In this document: one piece after another, positions 23,269-36,729 of the stretch | How the letters are laid out: each line of letters opens with the position of its first letter | Numbering within the stretch: the stretch's first letter is position 1 | Assembly: GCA_963932465.1 (NCBI GenBank) | Contig: OZ010800.1 | Coordinates: forward strand, 94,352,807-94,416,806 | DNA from: Maratus speciosus | Taxonomy: Eukaryota > Arthropoda > Arachnida > Araneae > Salticidae | Length of the DNA stretch: 64,000 bases | Direction: 5' to 3' | Made by a program: the position numbers and the translations under genes | The notes under the pieces: generated by a model | What the model saw: the letters and a program-made list of their open reading frames with translations, nothing else | The model's database searches: none | What the model was told of the DNA's origin: nothing

Positions 23269-25813
23269 TCCAAATCGCGCAGCACTTAGTGAAACTCTCG
23301 TTTGTATGGTATTATCTACATTATAAAGTAAAACACTGTGTCTGTGCCGATAAATTGTAGCCCATAAAATGTGCCTTTACTGCAATTTTTCTAACTTCTA
23401 AACATCACACAATTTCATTTTTTACAATGTCGAATAGAAAAAAGTTCTTTCAAATGAAATTTTTTTGAAAATTGTAAATCAGTTTTCTGATTTTAATGGG
23501 TTTTAAAGTAATTTTCAAGCATGGATATTTTTAAAGTTGAGTGCAACCCGATAACGGAAGATGAACCCGATTACACTTAATGCAATGGTATAAAGAAAAG
23601 ACATGTCTATAAGTAACGCTGGTATCATATTTTCGGTGGCAACAACCTAACACAACAATAAATTTCCATTTTACTGCAGTTTAACGTCTAAACATTGTAC
23701 ATTCGATTGTTCCAACGTATTGTAGAAAACAAAAGTACTTTCAGTAATATATGTTTGTAATGTTTATCTCAATTTACAAATTTTTATGAGTTTTAAAATA
23801 ATTTTTAGCATGCATATTTTTTTAAATATGCTTGCAACAGAAATACAAAAGATTAACTCAATTGTACAAAAACCTTGTAAATAATTCAGAATTTGTTTGC
23901 TTTCGAGTAATATTCAATAACTAAATTGGCAAACGAAATTAAAACGCCAAATATAAAATAAACTAAAACACGAATTTCACAGATATCAAATCAAACTACA
24001 CAAAATAACCTGATAAGTATATAAAATTCAAATGGGAACTTCGTTCCGGGAGCATATAACTTGAATTCTTCAGAACGGATTTCCATGCGACTTGCACTGT
24101 TCATTTTTTAGGGAAGCTTTTAGTGCGTAACATATTGTTATTCATTGCTTAGTGATAGAATTTTGAGGGAAAGTTATATAATCGTGTGAACCCAATTATG
24201 AAGGATTAGTCTTATTAGCTGAATGAAAAATGCGGAACTATTTTTATCTTTTTAAGTATATTGACGGGTCTATCTTCAGTAATGGGGCTATGCGCTAGGG
24301 TATTCTTATTTTAATGAGTGTGCCTGACACCTATTATGGCATGCACCTTTATTTAAAACAATATAGAATGACATTTTCTGACTCATTAAACGTAAAGGCT
24401 TAAAATTTGTAGGCATGACTATTAAAGCGATTTGGAATTGAAATGAGTTTCCCCTTTTTTTCATAAATAAATTATGTCTCGAGCTATGAGCAATTGTGGT
24501 TACGTAAAGGCCGGTTTTTCTGCTTTATTTCACTGTTGCGTCCGAAATTCAGTTCAAAACACCAACTGAAATATCTTATACCTTTACTAAAAAATGGAAA
24601 CTATCTTTCGATTACTTAGTTTCTAAATAAGAACTCCTGTCATGCGTTTCCGAACAAAGATGGATTAAAAAATGTCAGAAAATAGTTCCTTTGGATTTGA
24701 GTACAGCCTTAACTTTATGAACTATCTTAACTTTACGTTTATGAAAAAACTCACATTTTTAGTTTTAATTTTGGAACTCGCGAAATTTAAATAAAAAAAG
24801 GATGTTTTTTTGACACATTATGGTAATTTTTTTAACTTTTTAAAATTAAAAAACATGTTTTCTTTGGCGCGCGTAACAGAATTATACAATATCTGCCACA
24901 ATACGGGGGAAAATGCAAAAAAATACATCTGAATGAGATAGTAGTTACTGAAATTTTATTTGGAAAGTTTGAAATGTTATTCAAATTAAATCTACAATGA
25001 TTAGATGAAATGATGTCATTTTCCATAAATTTTAAATCAAGGCATATGTCAAGAATTTTTTTGAAAATGTAAATAACTGCTCTCTTTTTGCTATAAATCA
25101 CAGAAAATGTTAGCTCTGAATCTAAACCAGTACAACACTTAGCGATAACGTATAGCTATAAGATATGGCTGTAGTATACAATCGAAGTAGTAAACAAAAT
25201 ATAGGAGCCATATGTTTACAATGAGTTTGATTACACGCTGAAAAGATTTGATAGAATGTGACGTCATATTTAGCCTTTTTTGTCTTTTTCCTAAATTGTT
25301 TTCATGAAATTTGTCTGTTTGTATTAAAATAGATGTTTTAATTAAAAAAAAATTTCAAATTGAGGTGTTACGTTATTTTCCCGCTCTTATAGTTAAAGTT
25401 TTTATTTTATATATATATATATATATAAAAAAATGTGAATTTTTTGTTTAGAATGACGTCAGTATCAAACACGCAAAAATATAGCAAGAAATTCTGAATT
25501 TTTATTGGCAAATAGAAACAAAATACACGCATTATCCTTATTTTTTTAACATTATTGTGTCATTTTTTAGGATGTGGCAACAGGAAAGAGACGTTTGAAT
25601 TAAAAAAGATTTAAAAAGAGATATTTCTATAATGTTAAATTATGAAAGTGGTAGAAAAAGGGGATAAATAGGTGTCTGATGATTTTTTAAAGTAGACAGT
25701 GATCTTTTCCACGGACTAAAACGTATGTACATCGAGTTTCGTGCAAATCGGTCAAAAATTAAAGATTTGTATAAAGGACATACACACAGTGAACGGCTTT
25801 TATATATATAGAT
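22989..25813 (+). mobile_element. Interspersed repeat with 'ACCCGGCTTCGCCCG' start and 'TATATATATAGAT' end
   Basis: Begins ACTAGCAGAACTACCCGGCT followed by TCGCCCG. It ends with TTTCGTGCAAATCGGTCAAA, a CATACACACAG tract and TTTTATATATATAGAT, end motifs I recognise from widespread arthropod interspersed repeats. Internal segments repeat: CATGTTTTCTTTGGCG at about 23168 and 24855, and TTTTCAAGCATG-type segments at about 23513 and 23805 that also occur near 61930 and 63930. No open reading frame for a polymerase is visible, so the class (non-LTR-derived or other) is uncertain and the body could be several merged copies. Confidence 0.5.
23222..23265. repeat. Poly-A tract (44 bp)
   Basis: Uninterrupted A run; it accounts for the lysine- or phenylalanine-rich open frames here. 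Confidence 0.95.
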
Positions 25814-26039
25814 TTAAAATATAGAAGCCGTTTCCTTAGTCATTTTTTTTTATTATTTGCATGTAGTGTTATTTGTCTTACAATGATGCCCTACATTTCT
25901 TAATCTCCAACATTAATCAAACATCATTCCAAAATGTGTTTGCAAAATGTATTTCTGCATTTTTTTCAGAGAAAAAGTTTGATTTATTAGAAACAATCTC
26001 CTTTTTTAACACTTTCCTAGAAAGTTGAAAAGTGTTTAT

Positions 26040-26900
26040 GCATTCGGTTTGTATGTCCGTCTGTCCACTCCCGTAAATATACTCGGATTTTCATACAATT
26101 GATAAAGGGCATTTAGGGCCATCAAAGCATGGATGGTATTGTATATGAAGTATGTAGGATTAACAGTTCATTTACAGGGGCACTCCGAAGTAATCCAGTA
26201 CATTACGGTATATGGGGAAAAATCGTTTTCAGAGAATTTTAATGACATTACACTATTTATATAAAATGTATTGAAACTGATATAAATCACTAACTTTTAC
26301 TACGACTACGTTAGAAGAGAGATTTCATAACATGTTTTATTCATTTACATGGACACACAGAAGAAAACTTTTACATTACTGCCTTTGAGTAATAATTGTT
26401 GGAGTGCACGGGTTTAAAACTCGATATGCACTTTTAAATTAAATTAATTATTTGCATGTTATTCGTTATATATAAATTCTATATCTCATATACAGGGCTG
26501 CACAAAGGTATTCACGTACGAGGACGCCCTTATTTATTCATTTACAGGGACACACAAAAGAAATCGGTTACAGTACTGTCTTTGAGTAATAATTGCCAGA
26601 GTGTACGTTTTAAAATTCGGTATGCGCTTTTAAATTTAACTAATTTTTTGCATGTTACTCGTCATATATAAATTCTATACGTCATATACAGGGTTGCACA
26701 AAAGTATTCACGCACCATTCTCCTTATAACAGGAAATTGCTAAAGGGGAATTTTCAACTGAAGGATATGTATTTCTTAAGTGAACTAAATTTTGACATGC
26801 ATGTAGTTAATAGATACAAACCTATATAGCATGTGCAGGGCTGTTCAAAGAATTCTGATAATTTTCTGATTGCAGATTGAAATTGGGTTTTCAAGTATGT
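26040..26900 (+). repeat. Diverged 173-bp-type repeat array
   Basis: Begins AGTTGAAAAGTGTTTATGCA...GTCCGTCTGTCC. The anchor TTTACAGGG.CAC recurs at about 26175, 26348 and 26545 (spacings 173 and 197), with the related CAGGG.TG.CAAAG anchor at 26493, 26689 and 26837. The first unit retains TACATTACGG..TATGGGGAAA and TTTTAATGACATTACA, the core of the tandem unit at 6747-7795. A similar array lies at about 50950-51690 and a shorter one at 37640-38230. Confidence 0.75.
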
Positions 26901-27597
26901 TATGCGTTTACGTATGGTTGAATTAGATATAATATTTTAACTTATTATACGGTGTATTTTTTTTTTTACATTATTCTGAATGTGTTGGAAAGAGTTAAAT
27001 AATCTACGTTGGACTCATGGTTTTTCTTTCTTGCTTAAATTTAGAATTTGGAAATTCTGAATTGTTATATTATTGCTTGTTATACTTTTTAGGATTGAAC
27101 TTTTGTCACAGAAAATAATTGGCACCGTAAACATTTTGCAGCACTATTGCCAGCCAGCAAATTTCTCGGCATATTTCTACAGCATTTGCAATAGAAATCT
27201 ACTTATGTTTATTGCTTCGAAAGAGTGGTTTTAAAATTTTTTGTAGTAATTTATACCGCTACAAACTTTCAGCCCTAGGGATAATATTAACTTTGTTATA
27301 CTGCACTGTTATACTATATTGTTATACAACTACTACAATTTCAATTACTGATTTTTAACGCTATGATAAGTGTGTTACGACCCGCTTAAAGTCGGAAACA
27401 AATGTTTGCGGCCCGCAAGGAAAAAAGGTTGTGTATGACTGATTTAGATGATCACTTCAAAAATTCTTTTGTAATTTCAGTGACATAAAGAAAATTTTTG
27501 ATATCGTGATTTTTAGTAGAGGTATAGTAAGAAGGACAATTATGTTATCAACAACAAATTAAACAAGTTGGAAAATGCTCGACAAACGTGGCAAATG

Positions 27598-27990
27598 AGG
27601 TGCGTTCGTACTATAACTAGTTTTATAAATATTTGTTGCACCACATATTATAATGAATGTATATTTTAGTGCAATTTATAGGTACATGTCAATTTCATTC
27701 TGTCCGAAAGAATGTAACATCATTAAAATGCACTTGAAATAATATTTTCCCTTTGGCCTTAATGTAACGGAAAACTTTTGACTGTCCCTGTAATTAAAAT
27801 ATACATCCGATTTTCATAAAATTTTAAATGACTCGACAAAATTTTGCAAAAATTTTATATTTAAAATTTCAGATCATTCGGTTAGGTAGTTTTTTCTCTG
27901 TTATATGCGGACGGAAACACGGACAGACAGACGAACCGACTGAATGACGACTATAGGTGCTACGTATTTTATATAATTACGAACGCATCT
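27598..27990 (-). mobile_element. AGGTGCGTTCGTA-ended MITE, single-unit copy
   Basis: On the minus strand it runs from AGATGCGTTCGTAATTATAT to TACGAACGCACCT and has one copy of the internal unit (AATTTTGTCGAGTCATTTAA, CAGGGACAGTCAAAAG). It is the compact form of the expanded element at 6654-7886. Confidence 0.85.
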
Positions 27991-28094
27991 AAAAAGAGTG
28001 ATACGTACAATCTTGAAAATTCAGAATGATTCTGAATACACAGGGAGTTACTTTCTAAAAGCAGCTGTCTGGGCTACCACAAGCGACTGATTTT

Positions 28095-28453
28095 AGTTGC
28101 GTTCGTAATTATATAAATACGTAGCATCTATAGTCGTCCTTCAGTCTGTCTGTCCGTCCGCATATCACAGCGCAAAAACTACCCGACCGAATCATTTGAA
28201 ATTTAAAATATATAATTGTTGCATAATTTTGTAGAGTCATTTCAAATTTTATGAAAATCGGATGTATAGTTTAATTACATGGACAGTCAAAATTTTCCGT
28301 TACAAGGCCTTTGGGAAAATATTATTTCAAGTGCATTTTAATGATGTTACAGACTTTCGAACAGAATAAAATTTATATGGAATAAAATATACATTCAGTA
28401 CAATATGCGGTGCAAAAAATATTTATAAAACTAGTTATAGTACGAACGCACCT
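28095..28453 (+). mobile_element. AGTTGCGTTCGTA-ended MITE, single-unit copy
   Basis: A second compact copy, about 100 bp from the first and in the opposite orientation, from AGTTGCGTTCGTAATTATAT to TAGTACGAACGCACCT. It has one internal unit with CATGGACAGTCAAAA and AAGTGCATTTTAATGATGTT. Confidence 0.85.
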
Positions 28454-28659
28454 CATTTGTCACGTTTACCACGTTATCGACAACACTATAAGAACACTAA
28501 AGAATAAATTTTATAGGTTATTTCTGCTGCTTATGTTGCAAAAAAAAATTGTTTCAAGAAAGTGGAGCCACATAAAATATAAAGATAGTCGCCAATAGCA
28601 GCACTGCCAGCTACTTTTAGGCAGCAACTCACTGTATTGCCAGAATCTAACTGAATTTT

Positions 28660-29340
28660 CACGATATTTGTCTGTAGGTTTTATATAAGTTGAACTAATT
28701 TGCTGACTACCAAATTACGAATTAAAAATTTTGGAATCTTCTACGCATGCGTGATTACAACATATTTCATACAAATGCCCAAATCCCATCAAATATTCAG
28801 TGTATTCATGTTTTAATTTCAGTATACTATTTCAAGTGTTCTTAGAGAGGATTTCGGAAAGTTTTGTTGAATGTGGCTCAAAGCTCTGTATGCTATCAAC
28901 AAAAAACTTTAGAATTTACAATGAAACGTTAACAACTTTATGATTATGTGTACTATGCGTATAGAAATACCCACAGGACTCACATTTAATATAGTGGCAG
29001 ACCAGTTTGATCATTTTCTCTAACAAGAGCGATCGCAAATATTATTATATTATTAAATTTCTTACTAGGCCCCTAGTTGTCCTCGCGACTTAATCTTCAC
29101 TGAAATATATGAAGTCAAATATGTTTTGTACATCATAGAAGTGCAAGGAGAATTCGTCAAGAATTTTGATTAGGCATTCGACAAAAATCGAAAGTTTCCG
29201 GTCGCTTAATCTTAATTTTTGAACATGAGTGTATTTAAAAGTTTGGATTATGATATGAAAGGAAATCTTTTTACATAATTGTTTTCTACTATATAAATAT
29301 GTTAATTTGTACATAGCTGTGAGGCTGTACCTTTGAAGGA
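28660..29340. repeat. ~650-bp segment paralogous to 58.46-59.07 kb
   Basis: Runs of similarity in the same order and orientation: GCTGACTACCAAATTACGAA, CATTTCATACAAATGCCC.A, TTCATGTTTTAATT, CTATCAACAAAAAACTTT, then TTCACTGAAATATATGAAGT and GACAAA..ATCGAAAG, each with counterparts after about 58460. The first ~170 bp also occurs inverted at 58155-58332. Likely an old transposable element. Confidence 0.75.
29090..29179 (-). pseudogene. Unidentified ORF remnant (C-terminal end)
   Basis: The minus strand reads ...VECLIKILDEFSLHFYDVQ, then NIFDFIYFSED and a stop. The paralogous segment at 58887-58995, in two frames, reads VEYLPTLFANC and LLKFCDVKKLCDFIFLGED before a stop. The shared pattern (VE.L...., F.DV....DFI....ED) suggests both descend from a coding sequence. 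I do not recognise the family. Confidence 0.35.
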
Positions 29341-32300
29341 ATTGAGTAGTCTAATTTTAAATACTTCTTGTTTTTAAAGTCTTTGCTATATTAATCTGCT
29401 ATTGCTTGTGTAATAACATAAACACATCAGTGTAGATTATATTAAATGTGATTCTCTATGCGTTTTTTTACGCCTACATCTCCCAGAATAGGTTGAATTT
29501 TGAATTGAAAAACATATCAAATGTTTCTGCGGATCCAAAGGTAACATAATTTCCCCCAATTTTAGAAATTTATATTTGTTATTGAATTATTTATTTTTTG
29601 TAATAGTGGCAACTAAAGTTGTTATTTGTTGAAAGAAAATTAAATAATAAGGATAAAATATATCTTTTGTGTCATTTTTTTATTTGAAATTATAGAAACG
29701 AGCAAATAAATGATATCCGACCACATGATTAAAATCTACATTTATGGACTAAAAAACAGCTACGGTTGTTTTTCTTTTAGAAAGTGATTTAATTAATTTT
29801 TCTTTGCTTTTTATAAAAATATTTATTGTAAAAAATATTCCTGTGACGTCCCTCAACAATACAAAAGTTTTACCAAAAAGGATAAATGTCGAATTATACT
29901 TCATCTGTATAAAAATACTTTTTTCCAAATTGAATAAAATCTAAGTTAATGACCTCTGATAGAACATAGAGCAATTTTAAATAATAATATTTTAAATATT
30001 GATTCTCTGAGTTTTAAAATATTTTTTTTTTAATTTGAAGTCTGCAATTTGTACTAGCATCTAAATGAATTATTAACCTATTATTATTTGGATTATGTCC
30101 AGAAAAAGTTTGTTTTTTCTTTTTGGAGATAAAGTACCTGTTGCATTTTCTACCAAACCTACCCAGTTTTGTGATAATTGTAGTGTTTTTGAATTAAGTA
30201 TTTTTCTTCTTTTACAAATCTTGCACTGTTAATGACAACTTATTTTTACTGTATCTTTGTAAGCTGTATCTGCTTCTACGATAACTCATTTTATTGTGTC
30301 TCTGGATAATAAAGAGTTATTAACCGAAAGATGTTTCTTGTGGAACTATTTGTTGATAGCAAAGTACGGCGTTAACTAGGGCCTTCATTAACAAGGGTAC
30401 TATGGTATATCATTAAAAGCTTATTCTTAGCTATTTAAACGATAAAACCGATTTAGGATGTGTTTTTGCACAAATTACGCGGCCATGAAGCTCTATGTGT
30501 GTTACCTGTAGATGTTCTAAATGAGTATTATTAGGTGTCGTAAAAAAAGGATTGTTTTGGTTAATGAAAAGAAATAACAAAAAAAAAAGCATGATATATT
30601 TTTTAATTAAATAATTTTGGTTGTGTGCATAAAAAATAACGTCATTTGCATTCAATTAGACATTCTTCATACGACGATGTACTTTTCAAAAATGGCACCA
30701 ACATTAAATATAACAACATTGTAATCACAAATATGTTCTGTAACAAACACAACGTTTTGTATTAATTAAGGTGTGCGTCTTTATAAGATAGTGGTAACAT
30801 TCCACATGACGCATACTCGGATTCGAAGTTTTTGCTCAAAGCATTCCACTTTACAACTTAGCGAAACTCGTTTCGCAAAGGCACATTTCGTTTACTACCC
30901 AATTTCAAGATGGTGAAAAATCTCTGTTTTTTGTACAAAATCCTCTGGGCGAAACAAAATAGTTTCCGTATTCATTTCTATAGAGTAGTCTACTATTAAA
31001 GCAGGAAAATCATATATTTTACAAAGTGTAATATTTGTACTTTTTAGTTAACTTAAATTGTAAATAAGATTTTAAAATTCTAATAAGAAATTTAATAAAA
31101 GTAATATTATAGATGTTAAATTGTAAGTTAAATGAATTTAGGAATCACGAAATCGAAAATTCACATATATTTCAGTTTCAACATATCAAGTTACTAAGCA
31201 GCTAGTCTATTTTTAATCAGTGATTCATATGATAAGGTATTTAGTAAAACTAATTTATTTAATTTTACATTTAGATTCTTAATAATTTATATTTTCAGAC
31301 CGTTTATACTTTTGCTCAAGCATCATTTCAATATATTTTATTAAGTTTGGATAATACTCGCTTTAGGGAACTATTTACGACCTAGGTGATACATTTTGCA
31401 CGGATTAAAACTGATTAAACTATTTTATAAAAAAAGAATAATTATCTATTTTTCTGAAGAAGCATTATGTATGGAGTGTATGGAATGTATCCAAACACTG
31501 TGTTTTGGGGAGAAAACGCATTACTGAAAATTATGGCAGTAGACTTTTAATTATCAAGGTAATTAATTCCATGTTTTATAGTAAATAGATAAGAAAATTA
31601 ACACTCTATAATAATGCATTAGCAGTTTCTGGATTGTACGATCTTATTAAAGTGACAGACATCTATATTTAAAATTATTTTCTTAACTCTATGTTACACA
31701 CGTGTAAAGAATATTGAAGTCAAATGTGCACTTAAAGGGAAAAGGGAAAACATCGTTGAGATTAAACTTTTCAGAAATTTTTCTTCAGAAAAATTGGTTG
31801 TGACTCTTTAATTTATTCTTTTTACACTGTATCGAACATATTTATCTCTAACTAGTTCCTGTATAAGTTCTTATCATTTCTATATATTATAGATATATGT
31901 CTATATAGAAAATATAAATAAGCATGTCTTTGGAAAAATAATAAGTTACAAAGGTGGAGATTCAATAATCAATCAAGATGTCGTAAACCGCTGAATTATT
32001 CATAAAGCTGAAAACAGTTTTATATTTATTTTGGCTAAGTATGTTTTATCGAGTGAGATTGTTTTCTTCAACTTTTTCTCAAAAGATAGCTCAGAACCAT
32101 AAGTCAACAGTCTTTTGCAGATTTAACAGGGAATAAATATAGAAACTTACATTGAAGATTCTTGAATCTATAAAAATCTCTCAAAAGTTTTCCATTTTTA
32201 ATAAATCATAATTCCTGCAATAATATTATCATTTAGGTCATTTTAGAAAATTTCGAGAAAAAGAACGTTTCTGGTATCGAAAATTGTTATTTTGTATTTT

Positions 32301-32808
32301 TTCACAAAAGTAAAAAGCTCGAATGAATGCATATAGAACACGATACAACAGATTTCGGTCTGGATAATTGAATAATAATGTAACTGGTTATCATTTGGGT
32401 TTGGTTTCTTTTTTCCAAAATATCTTGTTTTTCATTCTTTCGCAATTGATAACTTCTGCTATACATTTAGTAATAATTTTCATCTTCATCAGAAGAATTT
32501 ATTTATTCTTCTGAAACTTGCATAGTATCTAACAACGCCAACATTCGCACCATTTATATTTTATATTCTTGCACTTTTTTGTATGTTTGCCACTTTCGAA
32601 AAACAGCAGTTAATAACACAGCCACCATCTACGATAACAGGGAATTAAAATTATAATTACTTTCTTCTATCTTCAATAGAAAAAATTATTGTAATCGAAA
32701 TTTTTTTCGACTTTCGATTTTCGACGGATTTACTCGTTTAAGGTTTCAGGGATTCCAAAAAACATGTTTAAAGAAAATGCCTGTATGCCCGTGTGTCTGT
32801 CGCCATTA
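29341..32808. other. Intergenic, no gene seen
   Basis: About 3.5 kb of AT-rich sequence, with no TIR pairs, arrays or coding domains that I could support. Confidence 0.5.
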
Positions 32809-33865
32809 TACCATCAAAAGGTGTATGAAGTTATGCATAGAATTCAACCAAATTTTTATTTTAAGTTTTTGGCTATGGCTGCAGGTCCTCCCTGAATTTG
32901 GTAAAAAAATTCGCTAGTAGGGGGCATTATGATAGCGATTTTCGTGCGAATTTAAATATTATACCATTGAAAAGTGTATGAAGTTATGCATAGAATTGAA
33001 CTATTTTTTTTTTAAGTTTTTGGCTATAGCAAGCAGGTTCTCCCTTAATTTGGAAAAAATCGGCCTGAAGGGGGCACTGTAATAGCAATTTTTGTGCGAT
33101 TTTCATTATTGTACCATCGAAAAGTGTATGAAGTTCTGCATAGAATTGAACCAATTTTTTTTAAAGTTCTTGGTTATAGCAAACAGATCCATCCTTAATT
33201 TGTAAAAAATTCGCCAGTAGAGAGCGCTGTAATAACGATTTTTGTGCCATTTTGAATATTGTACCATCGAAAAGTATATGAAGTTATGCATATAATTAAA
33301 CCAAATTTTTCGTGTTTGATTTTGGTCATGGCAAGAAGGTCCTCTCTGAATTTTGAAAAATTCCGCCCGAAGGGGGCGCTATAATTGCGATGTCTGTATC
33401 ATTTTCATTATTGCACCATCGAAAAGTGTATGAAGTTATGCATATAACTAAACCAAATTTTTTGTGTATGTCTTGGCTATGGCAAGCAAGTCCTCCCTGA
33501 ACTTGAAAAAAATTCCTCCAGAAGGGGGTGCTATAATTGCGATCTATGTGCCATTTTTATTATTGTACCATCGCAAAGTGAAATAAAGTTATGCATAGAA
33601 TTGAACCAATTTTTTTGTGTTTGTTTCTGGCTGTGGCAAGCAAGTCCTCCCTGAATTTGAGAAACTTTTGCCGGAAGGGGGCGCTGTAATAGCAATGTTT
33701 GAGCCATTTTCTTTATTGTACCATCGAAAAGTGTACAAAATTATGCATACAACTAAACCAAAATTTTCGTGCATGTTTTTGGCTTTGGCCAACAGGTTCC
33801 CCTTGAATTTGGAAATATTGCGCGTTAAAGGGGCTCTGTGATAGCGATTTTTGTATATATACTTT
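32809..33865 (+). repeat. Seven-copy ~151-bp minisatellite
   Basis: The anchor TACCATCGAAAAGTGTATGA (with variants) occurs at 32809, 32962, 33112, 33262, 33414, 33566 and 33719, giving spacings of 153, 150, 150, 152, 152 and 153. Each unit continues AAGTTATGCATAGAATTGAA, TTTTGGCTATGGCAAGCA, TCCTCCCTGAATTTG and GAAGGGGGCGCTATAAT. Spacings near a multiple of three keep short open frames on both strands, but frame is not conserved between units, so coding is unlikely. Confidence 0.92.
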
Positions 33866-34850
33866 TCTTGATGTAGTTCTATTGTGCATCGGCGGCTCGT
33901 GCAGTGGCGGGAACTCGCTACCTGCTAAGCCGGTTATTCACAAACAGCTGATAACAGCAGAATAAGGAAAAACTAATAATTTTAACAAATATCATGATAT
34001 AGATTAACTTGTTTTTAGTCCGTTTAATTGACTGAAGCAGCAATTTAAGATGAAAATCAAATTTTGTATAGTATTGAACTAATAATAATGAAGTATTAAC
34101 ATGTGTAACTAGGTTTTGAAATATTAAGATGTATAAGATAGAAGAAAGTTTTGGAATTGGCACATCCAACTAGTTTTCCCTAAAAACGCATTCACTTGGT
34201 GTTTCAAGTTGAGCCAAAAATACTTTTCAATAAATGTTTGTTCTTTCCTAACTAAATTAAACCCCACTGCTTCTAACATGTGTTATTAAAAGAAAACATT
34301 AAACATTTAGCTACTGAAGGGAGAATGCATGACGGACAAGTTCAAGAAAAGAATATTTTATTTTTGGTAGTCTATTCTGATCTCGGCCTATGTGTTTTCG
34401 TGTTAAGAAACGAACTACATATATAAATTTCTAACTATTTTTTGTAAATATAGAACTTAAATTTGTTCGCAGCAAAATATTTATAATAATGTGACTTTTG
34501 TAAAACATGATATTCGAAATATGCATTAGCTAAAAAATGGACACTATTGCAATTCTAATTATAGGCTCGTTCCCTAAAAATATAATTTAATACCTTATTA
34601 TGCCTATTACTTTACTTAATTGCAATGTTCTTTAACGTAAAGTGGAAGATACTTGTATGATTGAAAGAAATTTCAAACCTTTCAGAAATCTTTGAAATAC
34701 TTATTTAGTGCTTTAAAAAAATGGCAGAAGTTTGCGCTTGAAATATAGGGGGAACTTTAACCCTTTCGCAACGAACTGCATTTATACGATTTATACATCG
34801 ATTTCATTACGATTTCATTACGATTGTACATCTTTTGCATTATCGGAACA

Positions 34851-34881
<31 letters not shown>

Positions 34882-36115
34882 CACTTTACATAATCGCCGA
34901 AAACTTGTAATTATATAAAGTTAAACAGCCCGTAAAATATTATTGTTGAACAAATTTAGGGATTTCTTGCACTCTATACGGCACATAGACGTTAACTTGT
35001 CGCAAATAGGTTAAAAAAATATAGAGCAAAATCTAATAGTTACATTTATAAAATCACTAGATCATGACTTACATGTTTCTAAATTGTAAAAATTCTTCTT
35101 TTATGAATTGGATTTAAAAATCAGAGAGGGAAATTTTCCGTTGATACCTTAGAATAAATATTTAAATTACTTGTAAACATTTTATTTAAAATATTGATAA
35201 AAAAAACAAATAATAATCCCCCAAAATCATTTTATTTACAAAACGGGATACATAAAAATTCACTTTACTTAACAGATTTCAGAAATAGCAATTTTTCAAC
35301 TATTCAAAATTTTCAATTTCTTTGTTCGTAAAAATAATGTTGCAAACCATTTAGAATATACGCAAAATTATAATCATATTGAAAGAAATAATGTTAGTAT
35401 ATGTTAGCTGCCTGAGCAAAAACGCTTATAAATGTTCAACACGTCATAATTTGGAATTCTGGATTTCAAATGCACTGTTTGATTGGTAAGAACTTTAATT
35501 CAGTTACAAAATTACGAAACACCGGACAAAAGTACGAATTTTCTGCAATAAAATATTATTAGTAACGATCGAACGAAAGAGGTTTTAAAGCCGAAATTAT
35601 AACCGAAACCGAATGCCGGTGATCTTCCTATTTTCAACCGAAAACGAAAATGTCAAAATAATTTTTTTAAGTAATTAAATTGTATGTATTAAAGTAATTA
35701 ATACATACATAAGTGTACATAATTTTTAATTAATTATACTTATTTATTACAAACGCATAATTGTTAATTAATTACGTGTATTTATTAAATATAAATAATT
35801 ATTAATTAATTATACGTGTGGCCCAAGTTGGCTCTCTGTGCCTTGGACCCAAAACTTTTTATTTTCATATAAGATAAAGCGTAATTAATTCATCAACGAA
35901 AGATTTTCTGATTATGCGAATTTCATTTACATAAAAAAAAATAGTTTCATGTATACACACCTCGATTTATTTTTTATAATGATTTTTTAAATGATCATCT
36001 GTTATACCAGAACTTCCCCAAAGAGCATTCGAAACACTTCTGCGGTTGTGAAACTGAAAATTTTCTATTACTTTTAAAACTGCAGCTTTCAACGAGAACG
36101 TGAAAAGGTTCAGTT
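33866..36115. other. Intergenic with poly-T tract
   Basis: AT-rich, with a 29-bp poly-T run at 34853-34881 and AATTAATTA low complexity near 35690-35815. No gene supported. Confidence 0.5.
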
Positions 36116-36729
36116 ATAGGGCAATTCCACAGAAAATCATTATTTTTTCGGGAGGAATCAAATTTATAAAATGTTTAATTTAAGGGTATGATAGGAAAAT
36201 TTGATATTTTTATATTCTATAGAAAAATCCTAATAAAAAGGCATTGTAAATTACTGTTTACAAATTAAGTCAGGTGCCATTATTGTCTTTGTAAAATCAT
36301 AATGTTACGGCAGTTATACAATAAAAGTTACGTCAGTTACATGTCTAAATGCCATTTTTTTCTTTTTTGTTATTCAGAAATTAATTAAACAAGTTACTGT
36401 TATAATTTGGCATTACTTAGTGTTGTTGAGAACATTAAATCTCTTTTTTTAACGGGATATTTTTAATAATTTTTACTCTTCAATGAAGGAAGAAAAAAAG
36501 GTTTGTCTATTTTATTTTACGTCAGTTACAGAATTTTGAATTGCAAATTTTGGGACTCAAAGAGAGAGATTGAAATGTATAATCTAGAGGTATTTGGGTA
36601 TTAAGACCTTAGTAAGAAATATTTTAAATTGTATAAATTTGTTCTAGCTTTATTAGTAAATTTCTAAATAGATTTGAAAACAAAATTCGATGATAAAATG
36701 TTACGTGAGTTACGATGGAATTGCCCTAT
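36116..36729. mobile_element. ATAGGGCAATTCCA-ended MITE, copy 1 (614 bp)
   Basis: Termini ATAGGGCAATTCCA and TGGAATTGCCCTAT are exact inverses (14 bp). Four spaced copies of a TTACGTCAGTTAC-like word lie inside (near 36304, 36330, 36519 and 36700), the last adjoining the right terminus. A homologous copy lies at 39268-39951. Non-coding. Confidence 0.88.

Noticed and set aside
23049..23360. Open frames with long Lys or Phe runs
   Set aside because: Produced by the poly-A tract at 23222-23265.
32809..33865. Repeat protein encoded by the ~151-bp array
   Set aside because: Unit lengths of 150, 152 and 153 do not keep one frame, and stops fall in different places in different units.
32809..33865. 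CRISPR-like array
   Set aside because: Whole units are repeated, with no unique spacers, in a eukaryotic setting.
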